A stretch of DNA of 64,000 nt, taken from Acorus gramineus (taxonomy: Eukaryota > Streptophyta > Magnoliopsida > Acorales > Acoraceae). The notes under the pieces are model-generated. The model was given only the letters and a program-made list of their open reading frames with translations, was not told where the DNA came from and ran no database searches. The position numbers and the translations under genes were made by a program. The DNA is taken from positions 7,016,860 through 7,080,859 of the forward strand of contig CM060854.1 in the NCBI GenBank assembly GCA_030737835.1, written 5' to 3'. Below, in pieces: positions 34,723 to 46,934 of the stretch (position 1 is the first letter of the stretch; each line of letters begins with the position of its first letter).

Positions 34723-37700
34723 ATGGCTTCTCTACTGAGCAGTGGCTCTTCGATCTCATCATCTAATCGAAACCTCAATCGCCATTTCCGATCCCAAAGT
34801 CGCTTCTTCTCAGCTCCCACTTCACTCCAAAGTGAGCTATTCAGTTCTCCATTTCGAAGTCTCTGCCTTTCCTTTTCATCCTAAACTGTGCATCATCGAT
34901 AGGTCGAACTGCAAAAAAAAAAATGACTGTTTTGTGTTACGTTTTTAAGGGCATCAGAGATTCGTCGTTAGAGCCACCGAAACTAAAACCAATGAAGGTT
35001 CCATATAAAACTCTTCTTTTCATCCCCAACATTGGAAAGATTTGAAATTTAGGGTGTTTTTGAGGGTTTTTGTAGGTAACTCTCAGTCGTTGGATAAGAC
35101 GCCTGCGAGCGGGGGATCGAGCTTCAACCAGCTCCTCGGGATTAAGGGCGCCAAACGAGAGACGGTTAGTTTTGGTTTCTGAGTCTTGGGTCTATGAGGG
35201 TTATGTGGTTATGTGATTGATTGGGCCAAAGATGGTATCTTTTTTCGGTTTTGTTTGAATTATTTTATCATAGCAGTGGAAGTTAATTCTGGTTGGTCTT
35301 GAATTGATAATTAGTTACCAAAAGAAGTGGAAGACATTAGACATGATGTTGCGAATTGCAAACTTAGTTTGCTCTGTCATTACTTGTTATTGACCATTTA
35401 TGGTAAAAATGTGAAGAATTTGCAGAATGTAACTTATTGTATCCCATTGTGCACAAAAAAATGCTTCTATATTGTCCAACAAATTTTTGGTGGATGTAAG
35501 TTGAAATCCAACATATTTACTAAATCATGGAAAAATATTGATTCAGTGAAGTGCGACGGGTCGATAGTGCAGGAACACTCTTACATATCATCAGTCATCA
35601 TCCCCTTTGTGACCCAGCTATTTAGAGTTTATTTCAAAATAATTTACAAGAGATGTCAACTTGTTGGGGCAGTAGTGTTGGGACAGCACACACAAATTTA
35701 TTTGATACATTTCTTCATTGGCAAGTACTGGGGCAACTATAGGAAAGAACCTTACTTAATATTTGAAAATAACCACTAAATCCTTTCGGAAAAAATACAT
35801 TTGAATAACAGGATGTTTGCTTGCATGCAGGATAAATGGAAGATACGTCTTCAACTTACCAAGCCTGTCACTTGGCCTCCATTGGTGTGCGGTGTGGTCT
35901 GTGGAGCTGCTGCATCTGGTACTGTCTTTGGTGGACCTTATCCCATATTGCAAAATTTCTGACATACTGACCCATACCGGAGATTGGCTTGTGTTGCATA
36001 CTCATGAAAATCTGCATAGTCCTCAACTTCCCCCATCTTTGTAGTAAAGGAAGATGTTTTTTAAGAAAGATCTTGTCAGATTGTATAGAGTTAAAACCAT
36101 CATCTACGGTTTAATTGCTCTATATACTGACCAAAATTGACCAATAAAATAAGTGAAATTTTTTGGGGTCGTTCAGCTTTTATAATATAATAATATATTT
36201 TAAATTGGTCCTGCTGCACAATGTCAGGGGTGGAGCTTCTGTGGATACTTTTTAAAGTTGTGATGTATAATGATATTTCAGTGAGAGGAGGGCTGATTAT
36301 AAGGTTGGTTACCAATTTTGCAAATTCCGGGCACCATAATTACTAAGTTTTTTTTTGTGCCAGGCTTGTAACAACCAGGAGGCTTATCTATCAGTGTCAT
36401 CCAATTAGATGTCACAAAAGAAATGGATTCTCAATGCCATTATTCTAAAACACATGCCATCTAATTATAACCTTACAATATGCATCGTTTTACCTTACAG
36501 ATTCTTATGTTTGATACTGTTATAAATATGTCTGTATTTCTAATGGCTGTTGTTTTTTTGCTTCGCTGATTAAAACTAATTAGATATATAACAAACATTT
36601 TAAAAATATTTGTTTAAATTATAGGAAACTTCCACTGGAACATTGAAGATGTAACCAAATCTATCCTTTGTATGATGATGTCTGGCCCATGTCTTACTGG
36701 GTATACACAGGTTAGCGTAATTTTATTGTGGTTGAATTAAAAAATAACTCAAAATAGTATATATTTGAAATGCACATTGATCATCAGTTATGAGATTTTG
36801 CTTTTGTAGACACTCAATGATTGGTATGATCGAGAAATTGATGCAATAAATGAGCCTTACCGTCCAATTCCTTCTGGAGCAATAACTGAGAATGAGGTAA
36901 GCAACTACTGAGCATGTTGCTATGGTTTTTTTTATTTATGAACATGGAGTAAAACTAAGCTTCTGGATGAGCTGAACCAAGACACTTCTTTTGTTATCCA
37001 TGCCATGTAAAGTTTTTGGATTTGTAGTTACTTCACAACTACAACTGCATCTGGAATTTGGACAATGTGAATTTGCACTTGTGATGGAGCTCACAGTAGA
37101 GAGAGGCGGGGCGGGAGGGGGCGCATCAGAGTCATTTAAACATATACTTTACCATGATTTCTTAAGAAAAGAAGAAATTAACTCTGTGCAGTACAGGTTT
37201 TATTTATTGCCTGGCATGGAGCAAAAAAAACCTGGCCTAAAGAGTTTGACATCACACTCCAAATGAATGGATAACAACTGTCAAAAAGGTTCACCAATTA
37301 TAATTTTTCTTCAGACATAGAAGCAGCAAGGAGATTGACACTGCAGATTGATCAGTAAACTGCATGATTGTTAACTTATGAGCTCACTAGATGTACTTAA
37401 TCTAGGTAATTTAAACAAAAACAAGTTTAACAATAAAGATGACTAGTTAACAGTGTATCACATGAATATTGACTTTCCTTGTAATGTTGCTCAAAGATGA
37501 CAGACATTGTAAAATTGAGTTTGTTAATAGATGATTTCTTAGAGAAAGACAATCATTTGTCTTGTCTGACCTGGCCTAATGTGCATTTTGCTATCCAAAA
37601 CCTTATTCTTTATTCTTGTTTTACCTTTTCATCTTCTAGCATTGCTAGAAGCATCTGGCTTTCTTTCTCGAAAAATAACTTGCAGAACCAAAATTTACTC

Positions 37701-39950
37701 ACCTTTAATCAAAGCTGTTATTTCAGGTCATAACCCAGGTCTGGGTTTTGCTTTTAGGAGGCCTTGGACTAGGAGGCTTATTAGATGTCTTGGTAATGAA
37801 CCTTGCTTCTCAAAAACAATTACATATAGTTTAGTAGATTTCTAATGTGTTCAGTTCATGTATCCTTTAATTTTCCATTTCAGGCAGGGCATAAGGAACC
37901 TATCATCTTTTACCTTGCTTTAGGTGGATCTTTACTCTCGTATATATATTCTGCTCCACCTCTAAAGGTCAGTCATCAAATCATTGCAGCTAATTTTCTT
38001 AGGGAAAGTAAGCCTGCCGTCAATTAAATAATCTCACAAATGTATTACAGCTTTCATTGCTTTCTTATGCTTGCAGCTTAAGCAGAATGGGTGGATTGGA
38101 AACTTTGCAATGGGAGCCAGCTACATAGGTTTGCCTTGGTATGGTATTTCCATGCCATATCCCTGTATTTGTTATCTATACATGGAACACGAGCTCCCAG
38201 AAGACTTTTGCTGCTTGTCATAATAGTACAATTCCTGCCTTTAATTTCCATGCATCACTGAATTTACTAATCTTGAAAAATGGCTGAGCAGTCAAGAGTC
38301 CTTCATGTGAGAAGTTTCACATAATCATTGTTGTTAGATATGTGTGCATTGATGGGATAATTTATTAGATTTCTTACTATGGTCTAGAAGATGGAAAGTT
38401 TTTGTTGGAAACCTTTTTTTTATATTAAACTGATCCTGTCCAAATTGTTATTGATAGGTGGGCTGGTCAAGCACTGTTTGGGACTCTTACACCTGACATA
38501 ATTGTTCTCACAATGTTGTACAGCATAGCTGGGGTATGCCTTGCATAGCTATCTTTAAATCGATGGCAGTAACACCTTTTTGTCTTATTTGAAGATTTTC
38601 TTTTTTGAATAATTCAGCTTGGAATTGCCATTGTCAATGACTTTAAAAGTATTGAGGGAGATCGGGCATTGGGCTTGAAGGTACTTACTGTAATCCTTTA
38701 TTTGTATTAACTAAATAATTTTTTTTACATGATACTATGGTATGAAAACATGTTTTGGCTAATCATTCATGTTGTTTCTGTTTCTGACAGTCACTTCCTG
38801 TTGCCTACGGTGTTGAGACTGCCAAATGGATTTGCGTTGGTGCCATTGACATGACCCAAATATCTGTCGCTGGTATGCATCTTTGTTGGACACATTCTTT
38901 TATCTGCATTTTATATGTCAAGTGCATCCCATAAACTGACAGTTTTGCTATCTTGGACTAGTGTGTCCATTGTGCAATCCTGCTCTTTTTACTGGTAAAT
39001 GTAGTATTTGTTTGCAAGGAAAATTGTCCAAACACAATGAGCAATTGAACAAACAAGTATAAGCATTTTGTACATGGTCTCCGTTTTGAAGCAGTATGGG
39101 AGTCTAAGTTATATAAACAAATCAAGATGAAATGCATTGCAATTGTAATCTATTGTAACTCTGGAACACATCCATCTGGGCATCATCTTGCATGCACTCA
39201 CAACCACAAACTGCAATCCATCTCAGTTTCTGATCTGGTTATCTTTTAACATGCAACACATACTTTCCACTTTCTCGTTTCAGTTTATTGAATCTACATT
39301 GTTTGATGAGATTCTTTGAAGGTTATCTTCTGGGTGCTGGTAAGCCGCTTTATGGATTAGCTCTCCTTGGGTTGATAGTTCCACAAGTGTTTTTCCAGGT
39401 GAGACCACCAAGAACTCCGCCCCACCATTTCATTGGATGCTAACATTTTCTCTTCAAATGGATGGTGTTGCAGTTTCAGTTTTTTTTGAAGGATCCAGTT
39501 AAATATGATGTCAGATATCAGGCAAGCTCTCATTTCCCACCCACCTCATGTAAATTCTCTAAAACAATTTCAAAAGATTGTAGTACTTAACACAAGGGCG
39601 CTGTTACACTTTAGACGGTCATGCAATCATTCATTCCTGCAGATGCCACATCATTAAATGCAGTATGTGCAGTCACCTAACTCAATACATATACACTCTT
39701 TATGAAAAACGTAAAAAAATGTTTGTAGTGTAATTTTTTTTTTTTTGTTAAAGTATGTACTTTATTAGACAAGTTTCATACTTAAAAAAAAAAAAGAAAA
39801 AAAAATCAAACCGTATATGGTTTGCAAAAGTGACTGTAAAAATGATTGGCTATAACATTTTCCTAAAAATAATATGATTTGATGCAGGCTAGTGCACAAC
39901 CATTTCTTGTGCTGGGTCTGTTGGTAACAGCCTTGGCAACCAGCCACTAA
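34723..39950 (+). CDS. CHLG: Chlorophyll synthase, chloroplastic (375 aa)
   Basis: Attaches the phytyl or geranylgeranyl tail to chlorophyllide in the plastid membranes, the last step of chlorophyll synthesis. Fifteen exons join in frame: 34723-34831, 34950-34997, 35076-35164, 35831-35918, 36625-36710, 36810-36896, 37727-37792, 37884-37967, 38077-38138, 38458-38533, 38618-38680, 38791-38872, 39322-39398, 39474-39521 and 39888-39950. The UbiA-family aspartate motifs are NDWYDREID (residues 143-151) and NDFKSIEGD (272-280). Other strong family text includes NQLLGIKGAK, WPPLVCGVVCGAAASGNFHW, SLLSYIYSAPPLKLKQNGW and YQASAQPFLVLG. Residues 1 to about 45 are Ser/Arg-rich, as for a transit peptide. 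The last intron starts with GC, not GT. Exon 1 ends where the 109th base makes Arg with exon 2. Confidence 0.97.
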
Positions 39951-40559
39951 GTACTGAAGAAAGATTGCAAAGCAAATGACACAAAAGTCTGCTGGCGTTT
40001 GGATGGTTGACGACTGTTTTTCCAGTTATCAGTTCATGAAGATTGTGGCCTTCAAAACTTTTGCAGCGAAATGCAAATCATGATCGGGTCGGAGGTGTGT
40101 CCTGAGCATGAAAATGTTCGATATCTTAGGTTTAAGGACGGTTTTGTTGCATTATTTTTGCTTTGATAGGATGATAATGACCACTTGAAACTTCATTTTT
40201 GTAGTCATTTTGAAATCATTGAAATACTTTGGTGGCCAAATGTATAGTTTATCAGCTTAATTACAGCACTAGATAAACCATGTATTCTTCGTTTTCTTAT
40301 TTTTGTAACCTCACTAAAGGGCACTGTTACATTGTATGCAATCCCTTGTGCACTCCCAAAACAAGATATATGCTTTGTTGTTAGATGGAAATATACATTT
40401 TATTTTTATTTTTTAAGTGACATGTTTCAATTTTTGTAAAGATACATGTTTTATAAATTTCATTAGAGTATATACTTAAAAAAGATCAAATCATGGGCTC
40501 CATGCGATGCCATTCATTCATACAATGGACTTGCTCCTTAATAGAAATATTTATTAGTG

Positions 40560-40800
40560 TTGTTACACAATTTTTTTTTGAACACTATAACCGTGCAATA
40601 TATACTATGTTATTATAATATACATGATTTTATCATAGTACATGATATTTTTTTCTTCAATTTTTTAAGGTAAAAAAATATACTATATCTCAGTATATAC
40701 TTCATTTTATATAACAGCATTTAGTTTAATTGACTAGCGTATGATTTATATATATATATAAAAAAATCGATGTAGACTGCAATTAAGGATGAATATCATT
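40560..40800. repeat. Dispersed AT-rich repeat, copy 3 of 3
   Basis: CAGTATATACTTCATTTTAT followed by AACAGCAT, then GACTGCAATTAAGG, matches 10160-10285 and about 25000-25110. The preceding part (ATATACTATGTTATTATAAT) also resembles 24930-24980. Confidence 0.55.
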
Positions 40801-40849
40801 TTCCTTTTATTTTTGCTCCAATTCGAGTCTGATATATGCATCACACTCA

Positions 40850-41110
40850 CATTATTGGGGTACAACTCATACGGGTTGGGTGGGGTTGAAGGTCTGTTTA
40901 AACCCAACCTGCGGTGCACAAAATTCAACCTGAACCTAACCTCAACCTTCAACCCGCGGGTTCAGGTAGGGCTCCGTTGAACCCGGGCTCAGGTCAGGCT
41001 CAGGTTGGCCTCGAGTTGGCTCGTGCTTAACACTTAAAAGATCATAAAAATATATTTAATAAACAACACAACAAACTCTAATTAATTAAACATGCATTCA
41101 CCACAAAAAA
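40850..41110 (-). repeat. GGGTTG-rich dispersed repeat, reverse copy
   Basis: The reverse complement of 41030-41100 aligns with 11000-11080 (shared TTAATTAGAGTTT, TGTTGTTTATTA and ATGATCTTTTAAG). The rest is rich in AACCTGA/CAACCCG words. Confidence 0.65.
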
Positions 41111-41126
41111 AACATACAAAATCCAG

Positions 41127-41573
41127 GCCCCGTTTGGATGGAGGAATAAAGGAGGGAATAGGGGGGGATAGAGGGGAATAGGGGTAAAAAACCTGTTTGG
41201 GTGAGTGGTATAAAGATGTATAACTATGCAGAATTAAGTAAGAATAAACTGATATTTATATTCCAAGCCCCCTCATGGAATAGTGTTATTCATCTACTGG
41301 GAGAAGGGAACCCACCTATCAAATCATAATGTTATCACATCAAATCATTTGTCATCACCTCTTATACATCATGGGACCCACATGTCAAATCACATTTTTA
41401 CACTTTATCCACATTTTAGTTTTCATCAACAAAACACTCAACCTTTATTATTACGTTTCTCAACGAGAATAACTGAAAATACAACCAAACAGAAAGTCAC
41501 TTATTTCATTGATAAAGTCAACAATTCTGGTAATATATATAAATTAGCTTATGTCTCTATTCAAACGAACCCA
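41127..41573. mobile_element. MITE with CCCCGTTTGGAT-type ends
   Basis: The left end GGCCCCGTTTGGATGGAGG pairs with the right end TCTCTATTCAAACGAACC. Length about 447 bp with no transposase. A lone similar terminus (CTATCCAAACGGGTTCG) occurs at 43377-43393. This type of end is shared by several plant MITE families, so the superfamily is open. Confidence 0.6.
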
Positions 41574-41860
41574 AAAAGTTTACCATGAATACGTATTCTA
41601 AATTCTAATTAAAGTCAGCGTACCTTCACTGCTTTTCATTAAAAAAAAAAAAAACTTGCACCACTTACCATTTACCACAAAAACTTCACCTACACTGTTC
41701 AAACCAGTTTTTACTAAAACTTTCATGGTCTAAACATACCATAAACATACATAACCAAGTCTACACAAAATTAAAATACACCATCTTGATAGATAAAAAC
41801 AAATGTACAAAAATCCATACAAAGTATACATATTGTTCTTCATCAAATGGTCCACTTAAC

Positions 41861-42075
41861 AAAAAAGTAGATATAATTCTTCAATGACTTACAATTTCAT
41901 TATATCCTTATAAATCACGTGAGAAAAGAACAAGATAGTTATGCTAGTACACCAAATATAACCAAATGTTCTTCACCACATCAAAAAAGACATAATTTTC
42001 TTCAATGACTCCAAAACTTCATTATATCATATGAGAAAAGACAAGATAGTTATGTTAATAAATTAAATACAATCA
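41861..42075. repeat. Small tandem duplication beside the hAT relic
   Basis: Units of about 115 bp share TTCTTCAATGACT, TTCATTATATC, GAGAAAAGA and ACAAGATAGTTATG. Non-coding. Confidence 0.6.
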
Positions 42076-42216
42076 ATTAAAATATCATTACAACAAACAT
42101 TTAATTATATTTTAGAAAACTTATAAAATGTATTTAAGTGGCATGACTTGAGGTTGAAACTTCAAAAAAATGGAGCTTTAAAATCATCCTAAAAACACTG
42201 GAAAAAAAAAATTGCT

Positions 42217-42535
42217 CTAACTAAGAAAGTGAGTAAAGAAAACTAAAATATTAAACTTGCAAAATGAATTACCACTCTCTAATTCTTCAAGCATCTCCAA
42301 CTTATCTTCAATTTGAACCAGAATAGATGAGCTCCTTAACCAATTTTGTGCACAAATCAAACTCTCAACAATTTTAAGAGTTAAAAAACTCCTAAATGAA
42401 TCAAGCACACGATCAGTTGTACTAAAAACATATTCCAAAGCAACCGTCAATATAGGAATTGTCAAAATATCGCGTGCCATACGAGAGAGAACGAGATATG
42501 TTGATAACTTTATCCTCTAAGGCTTCTTCTAAATA
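42217..42535 (-). pseudogene. hAT transposase C-terminal dimerisation domain, relic
   Basis: The frame reads YLVLSRMARDILTIP, then VFSTTDRVLDSFRS and ESLICAQNWLRSS, the classic C-terminal hAT dimerisation domain (the A-x-E-x-x-F-S core reads A-L-E-Y-V-F-S). Upstream, a frame change and stops cut off the rest, and the expected WW segment is missing. There is no full transposase, so the element is dead here. Confidence 0.88.
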
Positions 42536-42539
42536 TAGA

Positions 42540-43885
42540 TCTAACTCCGACTTGATACTTAAACCTTTTTCACCTTCAAGAATATGTGTCAATCATTACT
42601 TTCTTCAACATCTTCTCGATCTTTCATTGTGACATTGGTAATATCTTTTAACACCAAAGATGAGAGTAACATTAAAAAGACATTCCAAGTTAAACCTTTT
42701 AATCCTAATTAATACCTTTTTACATGTATAAAACATATTAAATAGAATAAAATAAAACTATAAGGTTCTTAAAATTGAATATCATTTGATGAATGTATAA
42801 TATCATAGATTTTTTAAATCAATTTTATTTTGTTTGTTGTAGAATTTTGATTATATATAAAATTGATAAAATCTATTATCTATTTTTAAAATATCTTTAT
42901 AACAAGATTTAAAGATTTAAGATAAAATATGAATTTTAATAAAATTATATAGATGCACGAAAGACAAATTAAACCGTGTTTTGAACGGGCCTGTCAAAGA
43001 CGACTGAAGTCCATATTCTAACCGGCTCTATTTTTTTTAATTATTCCAGTTTTGAAATGACCGAATCCATTTTGATTTCGTATGAAAGCCACGGATTTAT
43101 GTATATGTGGATCTATTAATATTTAAATAAGTGATAGATGTATCATAGGTCTTGTGTACTATTTTCTGTCCCCGAACCCACACCTGAGAATAAGATCAGA
43201 ATGAGTAAAAATTAGTTCTAAATCTTTATTTACATCTTATTTAAATAAAAATTTTTATTATTATGTTTTTCAATAAAAATAATTTACAAGAGAAGAGAAC
43301 TAAACAAAAATTCACTTTTATCCTTTACTTATATAACTTAATACTTTATCCAAACAACAAAACAACTTAATTCTCTATCCAAACGGGTTCGTTCCTAATT
43401 GAAAGCTGCACACATCACTCTTTCTCAGGGAAAGATATGAAAAAACAAGGGTGATTAGCAAATATAGCACCATAAATTAAATATTAGCAAAAATAGCATT
43501 AAATATCGAATATTTGTAAAAAGTAACACTGATCAAATTTATTTTAAGTTGTGATCACGTTTTATTCTTTAATTAAATATTAATGGTTAGAGATTTTTTT
43601 ATGAACGATTTAATTAAATAGCCTACATATAAACAACTACATTACAATATAGAAACATTAAGTACACGAACACTAACGAGTCAACAACACCATCTTGAGA
43701 ATTAAAAAAACATCATCATCATAGTACATTACAAGATAATTAAATAAAGTACACAAAACACCAACAACCATTACTTCCCAACAACCAAACCACAAAACAC
43801 CACCACCCCTTCCTCAAAACCCAACCCTAACCCTAATATATTATTCAAACCACAACATCCATTCAAAAAAGTAAGTCCCAAAACC
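42540..43885. other. AT-rich spacer between hAT relic and Em gene
   Basis: No gene is recognised. It contains the lone CCCCGTTTGG-type terminus at 43377-43393, and the 3' UTR of the Em gene at its right end. Confidence 0.5.
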
Positions 43886-44602
43886 CTAACGAGAGTTGGT
43901 GAACTTGGACTCATCGATGTGGACCCCCTCCTGCTCCGCCCTCTCCCCTCCGGCCTGGTCTCCGGTGCTCAGCCCTCCTTTCCTTCCCATCTCCTGGTAC
44001 CCCTCTGTCCCCAGCTGTTCCTTCCTTGTCTGTCCTCCCTTACTCCTCCCTTCACAACCCAAACCAAAACTAAACATCATCAGAAACACCAACCAGTGAT
44101 ATGACACATAATGCAAAGGAAAATGTTGAAAGAGTTGGATCTTTTTACGGTCCAAAACACAAGACCAAATAGTAAGTAATGATAGACTTGACAAAAATAA
44201 ATTTAACGATAAATGTATTTTATATACTCAATGCATTTGTTTCATTATATTTCTAACTATACATAAGAAGTATTTTAAAAAAGATTGAATATAATATAAC
44301 AATGTCCATATCCAGCCCTTGTGAACTCCCATTGAAAGTCCATACCTATAAACTCTCTCATTGAAAAATATTTGATGATATGAAATGATACATTTGGAAC
44401 TGCAAAACAGACTCAGTTATGAAACTGCAAAACAGACTCAGCTAGCTCATGTGAATATATAAGGATTTTGAATACCTTCGGCGAGGTGTTGTTGGGCTTC
44501 GAGGCTCTTCCCCCCGGTGCCGCCGGGGACGACGGTCTCGCCCTGCCTCGCACGCGCGTCCAGCTCTTCCCTGCTCGGCTGTTGCTGCCCTCCCGACGCC
44601 AT
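43886..44602 (-). CDS. Group 1 LEA (Em-like) seed protein, 96 aa
   Basis: A very hydrophilic late-embryogenesis-abundant protein thought to protect the cytoplasm of drying seeds. Exons 44602-44476 and 44049-43886 join in frame. The protein starts [20 protein letters not shown] and contains [18 protein letters not shown], then a single copy of the Em 20-residue repeat ([20 protein letters not shown]), and ends [11 protein letters not shown]. Length and the one-repeat layout fit Em1/Em6-type LEA_5 proteins. The intron position, just before the repeat, is as in known Em genes. Motifs upstream fit ABA- and seed-controlled expression. Confidence 0.96.
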
Positions 44603-44737
44603 AGATTCTCTCTTTTTGTGAGTACTGATTGATTCTCTCTCAATTGCTTTGTGTGTTTTGAGTGAGTTTCATGGGCTATTTGTAGAGGTGGAGGCGGGGA
44701 GGGTTTGGGGAAGTGGGGGTGTTTGGGGGGAAGACGC

Positions 44738-44894
44738 GTATATAGTTTACGTGGGCGTTTGTGGGTGCAGAAGGAATGACACTAGTCCATGCATGCAAAG
44801 ATGTTCATAATTATATATATATATATATTCACTTTTTTTTTTTACTTGTAAAAGATAATTTTGATCACGAGTTATGAAGAGAGAAGGGCACGTG
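44738..44894 (-). promoter_or_regulatory. Em promoter: TATA box, ABRE, RY element, G-box
   Basis: On the gene strand a TATA box CTATATAC lies at 44745-44738, 136 bp from the ATG. An ABRE-like TACGTGGG (plus strand) lies at 44748-44755, a palindromic RY/Sph element CATGCATG at 44788-44795, and a CACGTG G-box at 44889-44894. ABRE plus RY is the combination bound by bZIP (ABI5) and B3 (ABI3/FUS3) factors in seed promoters. Function here is inferred from motif and position. Confidence 0.7.
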
Positions 44895-45189
44895 ATGAGT
44901 CCGTGTTGTGACATGTACGGTCCCGAAATTTAAATTTTGGGTTAGGGGTGATGTCTCCTTTCAAAGCTTCTCCTGCGCATTTCTGTACAAAGGCTGGGTG
45001 ATCTGATCAATAAGAATTTGCAAGCAATGTGTGCACGGAAATATTTGATTGATCATGGCTTATTGGCTTAGGCTTAGGATCATTAGTTCGTGATCTCATG
45101 GATCTCTTTGTTTTAATTAACAACCTATCCGAGAGTTAAGTATTTAGCAAATTGTTCATATTTAATGCAACATTATTTTATTTATTTAT

Positions 45190-45300
45190 TTTTGGTGGGT
45201 AAAGGCGGGTTCAAACCCCGCGACTTCCCTTTTGAGGAGGGTGCATCTCAACTACCTCACTAGGGGTCTACTGCAATTTCTTAAAAAAAGAACAAAAGAT
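45190..45300 (-). mobile_element. Possible second SINE type, minus strand
   Basis: On the minus strand, CTAGTGAGGTAGTTGAGATG resembles box A and GGGGTTTGAACCCGCC resembles box B, 35-40 bp apart. An A/T-rich tail (TAAATAAATAAAAT) follows. It could also be a tRNA-like fragment of another element. Confidence 0.5.
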
Positions 45301-45324
45301 GACACCAAAATTTCTTCACAGATA

Positions 45325-46110
45325 GTCTTAATTATCAATGTAAATATTATCATTTTTTTCAATTCACCAGTCAATGTGGTCCCATGTCATTTCCCCCATG
45401 CATGTATCCACTATCCACCCACCTATATAAAAAGCAAATCACTGATGACTGACTAAGATTAATGCTTTCTAGAAAGCCTGCATGACTTGAACACCATTAA
45501 TTTCCATGTTGAGCTTTTCTGTGAACCTTCAAAATGATTTCCAATCAAATTAACAAGGAAAAGTTCTAAATGATTAACTCCCATCACAACCAGTTCCTTC
45601 AAACACCCACTGATAGTTATTTAAAACATAAAAGTATGAATGAATGACTTGGGCCATATTTCATAAAAGGTTTCACACAACACTCGTTTTTAGGTAACGG
45701 AGGACCATCAGTCACTGTTTCTAGTCAAAGTGAAACTCTTGTCATATATTGTATTTTTTTTTTAAATTAATAATTCTACTAGGCTTGATATATTCCGTCT
45801 GTTGTATAAGTGGTCCCTCAATTATTTATATATTATACAGTTGTTATATATATTGTAGTATTGAAGTGTATGAAATTAAGTTTTTTTTTTTAAAAAGAAA
45901 AAAATAATATTTTTTAATATATATTTTATTTTTTAAAGTAATATATATTTCAAGGACAAGAACTAGATAGGTTGGGGATGGAGCTACACACATACTAGTT
46001 AGGCATATCATTTTCATATATCGATCAATTATGCAAGCAACATCTTCATCATGCATGCATGATGCATGGCTACATTGGAATCTTCCCCTGACTCAAATTT
46101 TCTTAGGAAT
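45325..46110 (+). repeat. Triplicated non-coding unit, copy 1
   Basis: Ordered blocks shared with copies 2 and 3: AGTCAATG..CCATGTCATT, a TATAAAAAGCAAATCACTGA block, CACCATTAATTTCCATGTTG, CTTTTCTGTGAAC, AAAGGTTTCACA, TTTCTAGTCAAAGTGAAAC and a CATGCATG..GAATCTTCCC end. No conserved reading frame was seen. Confidence 0.7.
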
Positions 46111-46934
46111 TTGAGTGAGATTAAAATTTAGGGAAATTAATTCCAATTATTTCTTAACCCCTTAATTTTTTAGGTCCCTGAGTTTTTTTTAACTACCTCA
46201 AGTTAGCAATTAAGTTTTGCAAGTTCATTTTCCATTTCATACCCTTTTTGTACATTATTGTGCATTACGTGTTATATTAATTATTATACATTTGTGTTAA
46301 ACAACAATTTACCTTTTGAGAGATGCATATACATTGTTACATCACCTGTGTATTGTTATGCATATTCATCTACAAATGCATCTACAAATGCAATCCACAC
46401 CCTTTTTTTCAAAACAACATACCACATGTAAAGCATATACTCATTTATACATATATACCTCATGTAAAAAGGTACATATTCATTTAAAAATAAAGCATAT
46501 ATACTAGTGAATTGTATGAACTCATTTATATAATATGTAATTTTTTTTAACTAAATATATACTTTAATTTGTTACAGTGCAGATGACTATCGAGATATAG
46601 CAAAATGAGCTTAGTGTAATATCATTAGCTCTTCATTTTAATTTGTATACTCAACTCATTATTACAGTCTATAAAACTCCAAAAACTGTGAAGTCCAGTC
46701 AAAGAAATAATTCTTGTCCTTTTGTAGTCTATATACATTTTGAATTCTTTTTGCGTACATATTTTTGTATAATAAAATTCATGCTTTCACAACAAATGAA
46801 ATATATAGTCGAATAAATTTGAATATATACATTTTTTTATGTTTTTTCTAAACTAGAATATATATTAGGATAGAGCATCTCTAGAAGTGTTTTGAGTGTG
46901 TAAGCGCCCAAATTCAAAAGGTTACATTCACATG

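Noticed and set aside
34742..34948. Alternative frame over CHLG exon 1
   Set aside because: Runs through the splice donor into the first intron and does not resemble a transit peptide or the family; the ATG at 34723 joins in phase with exon 2.
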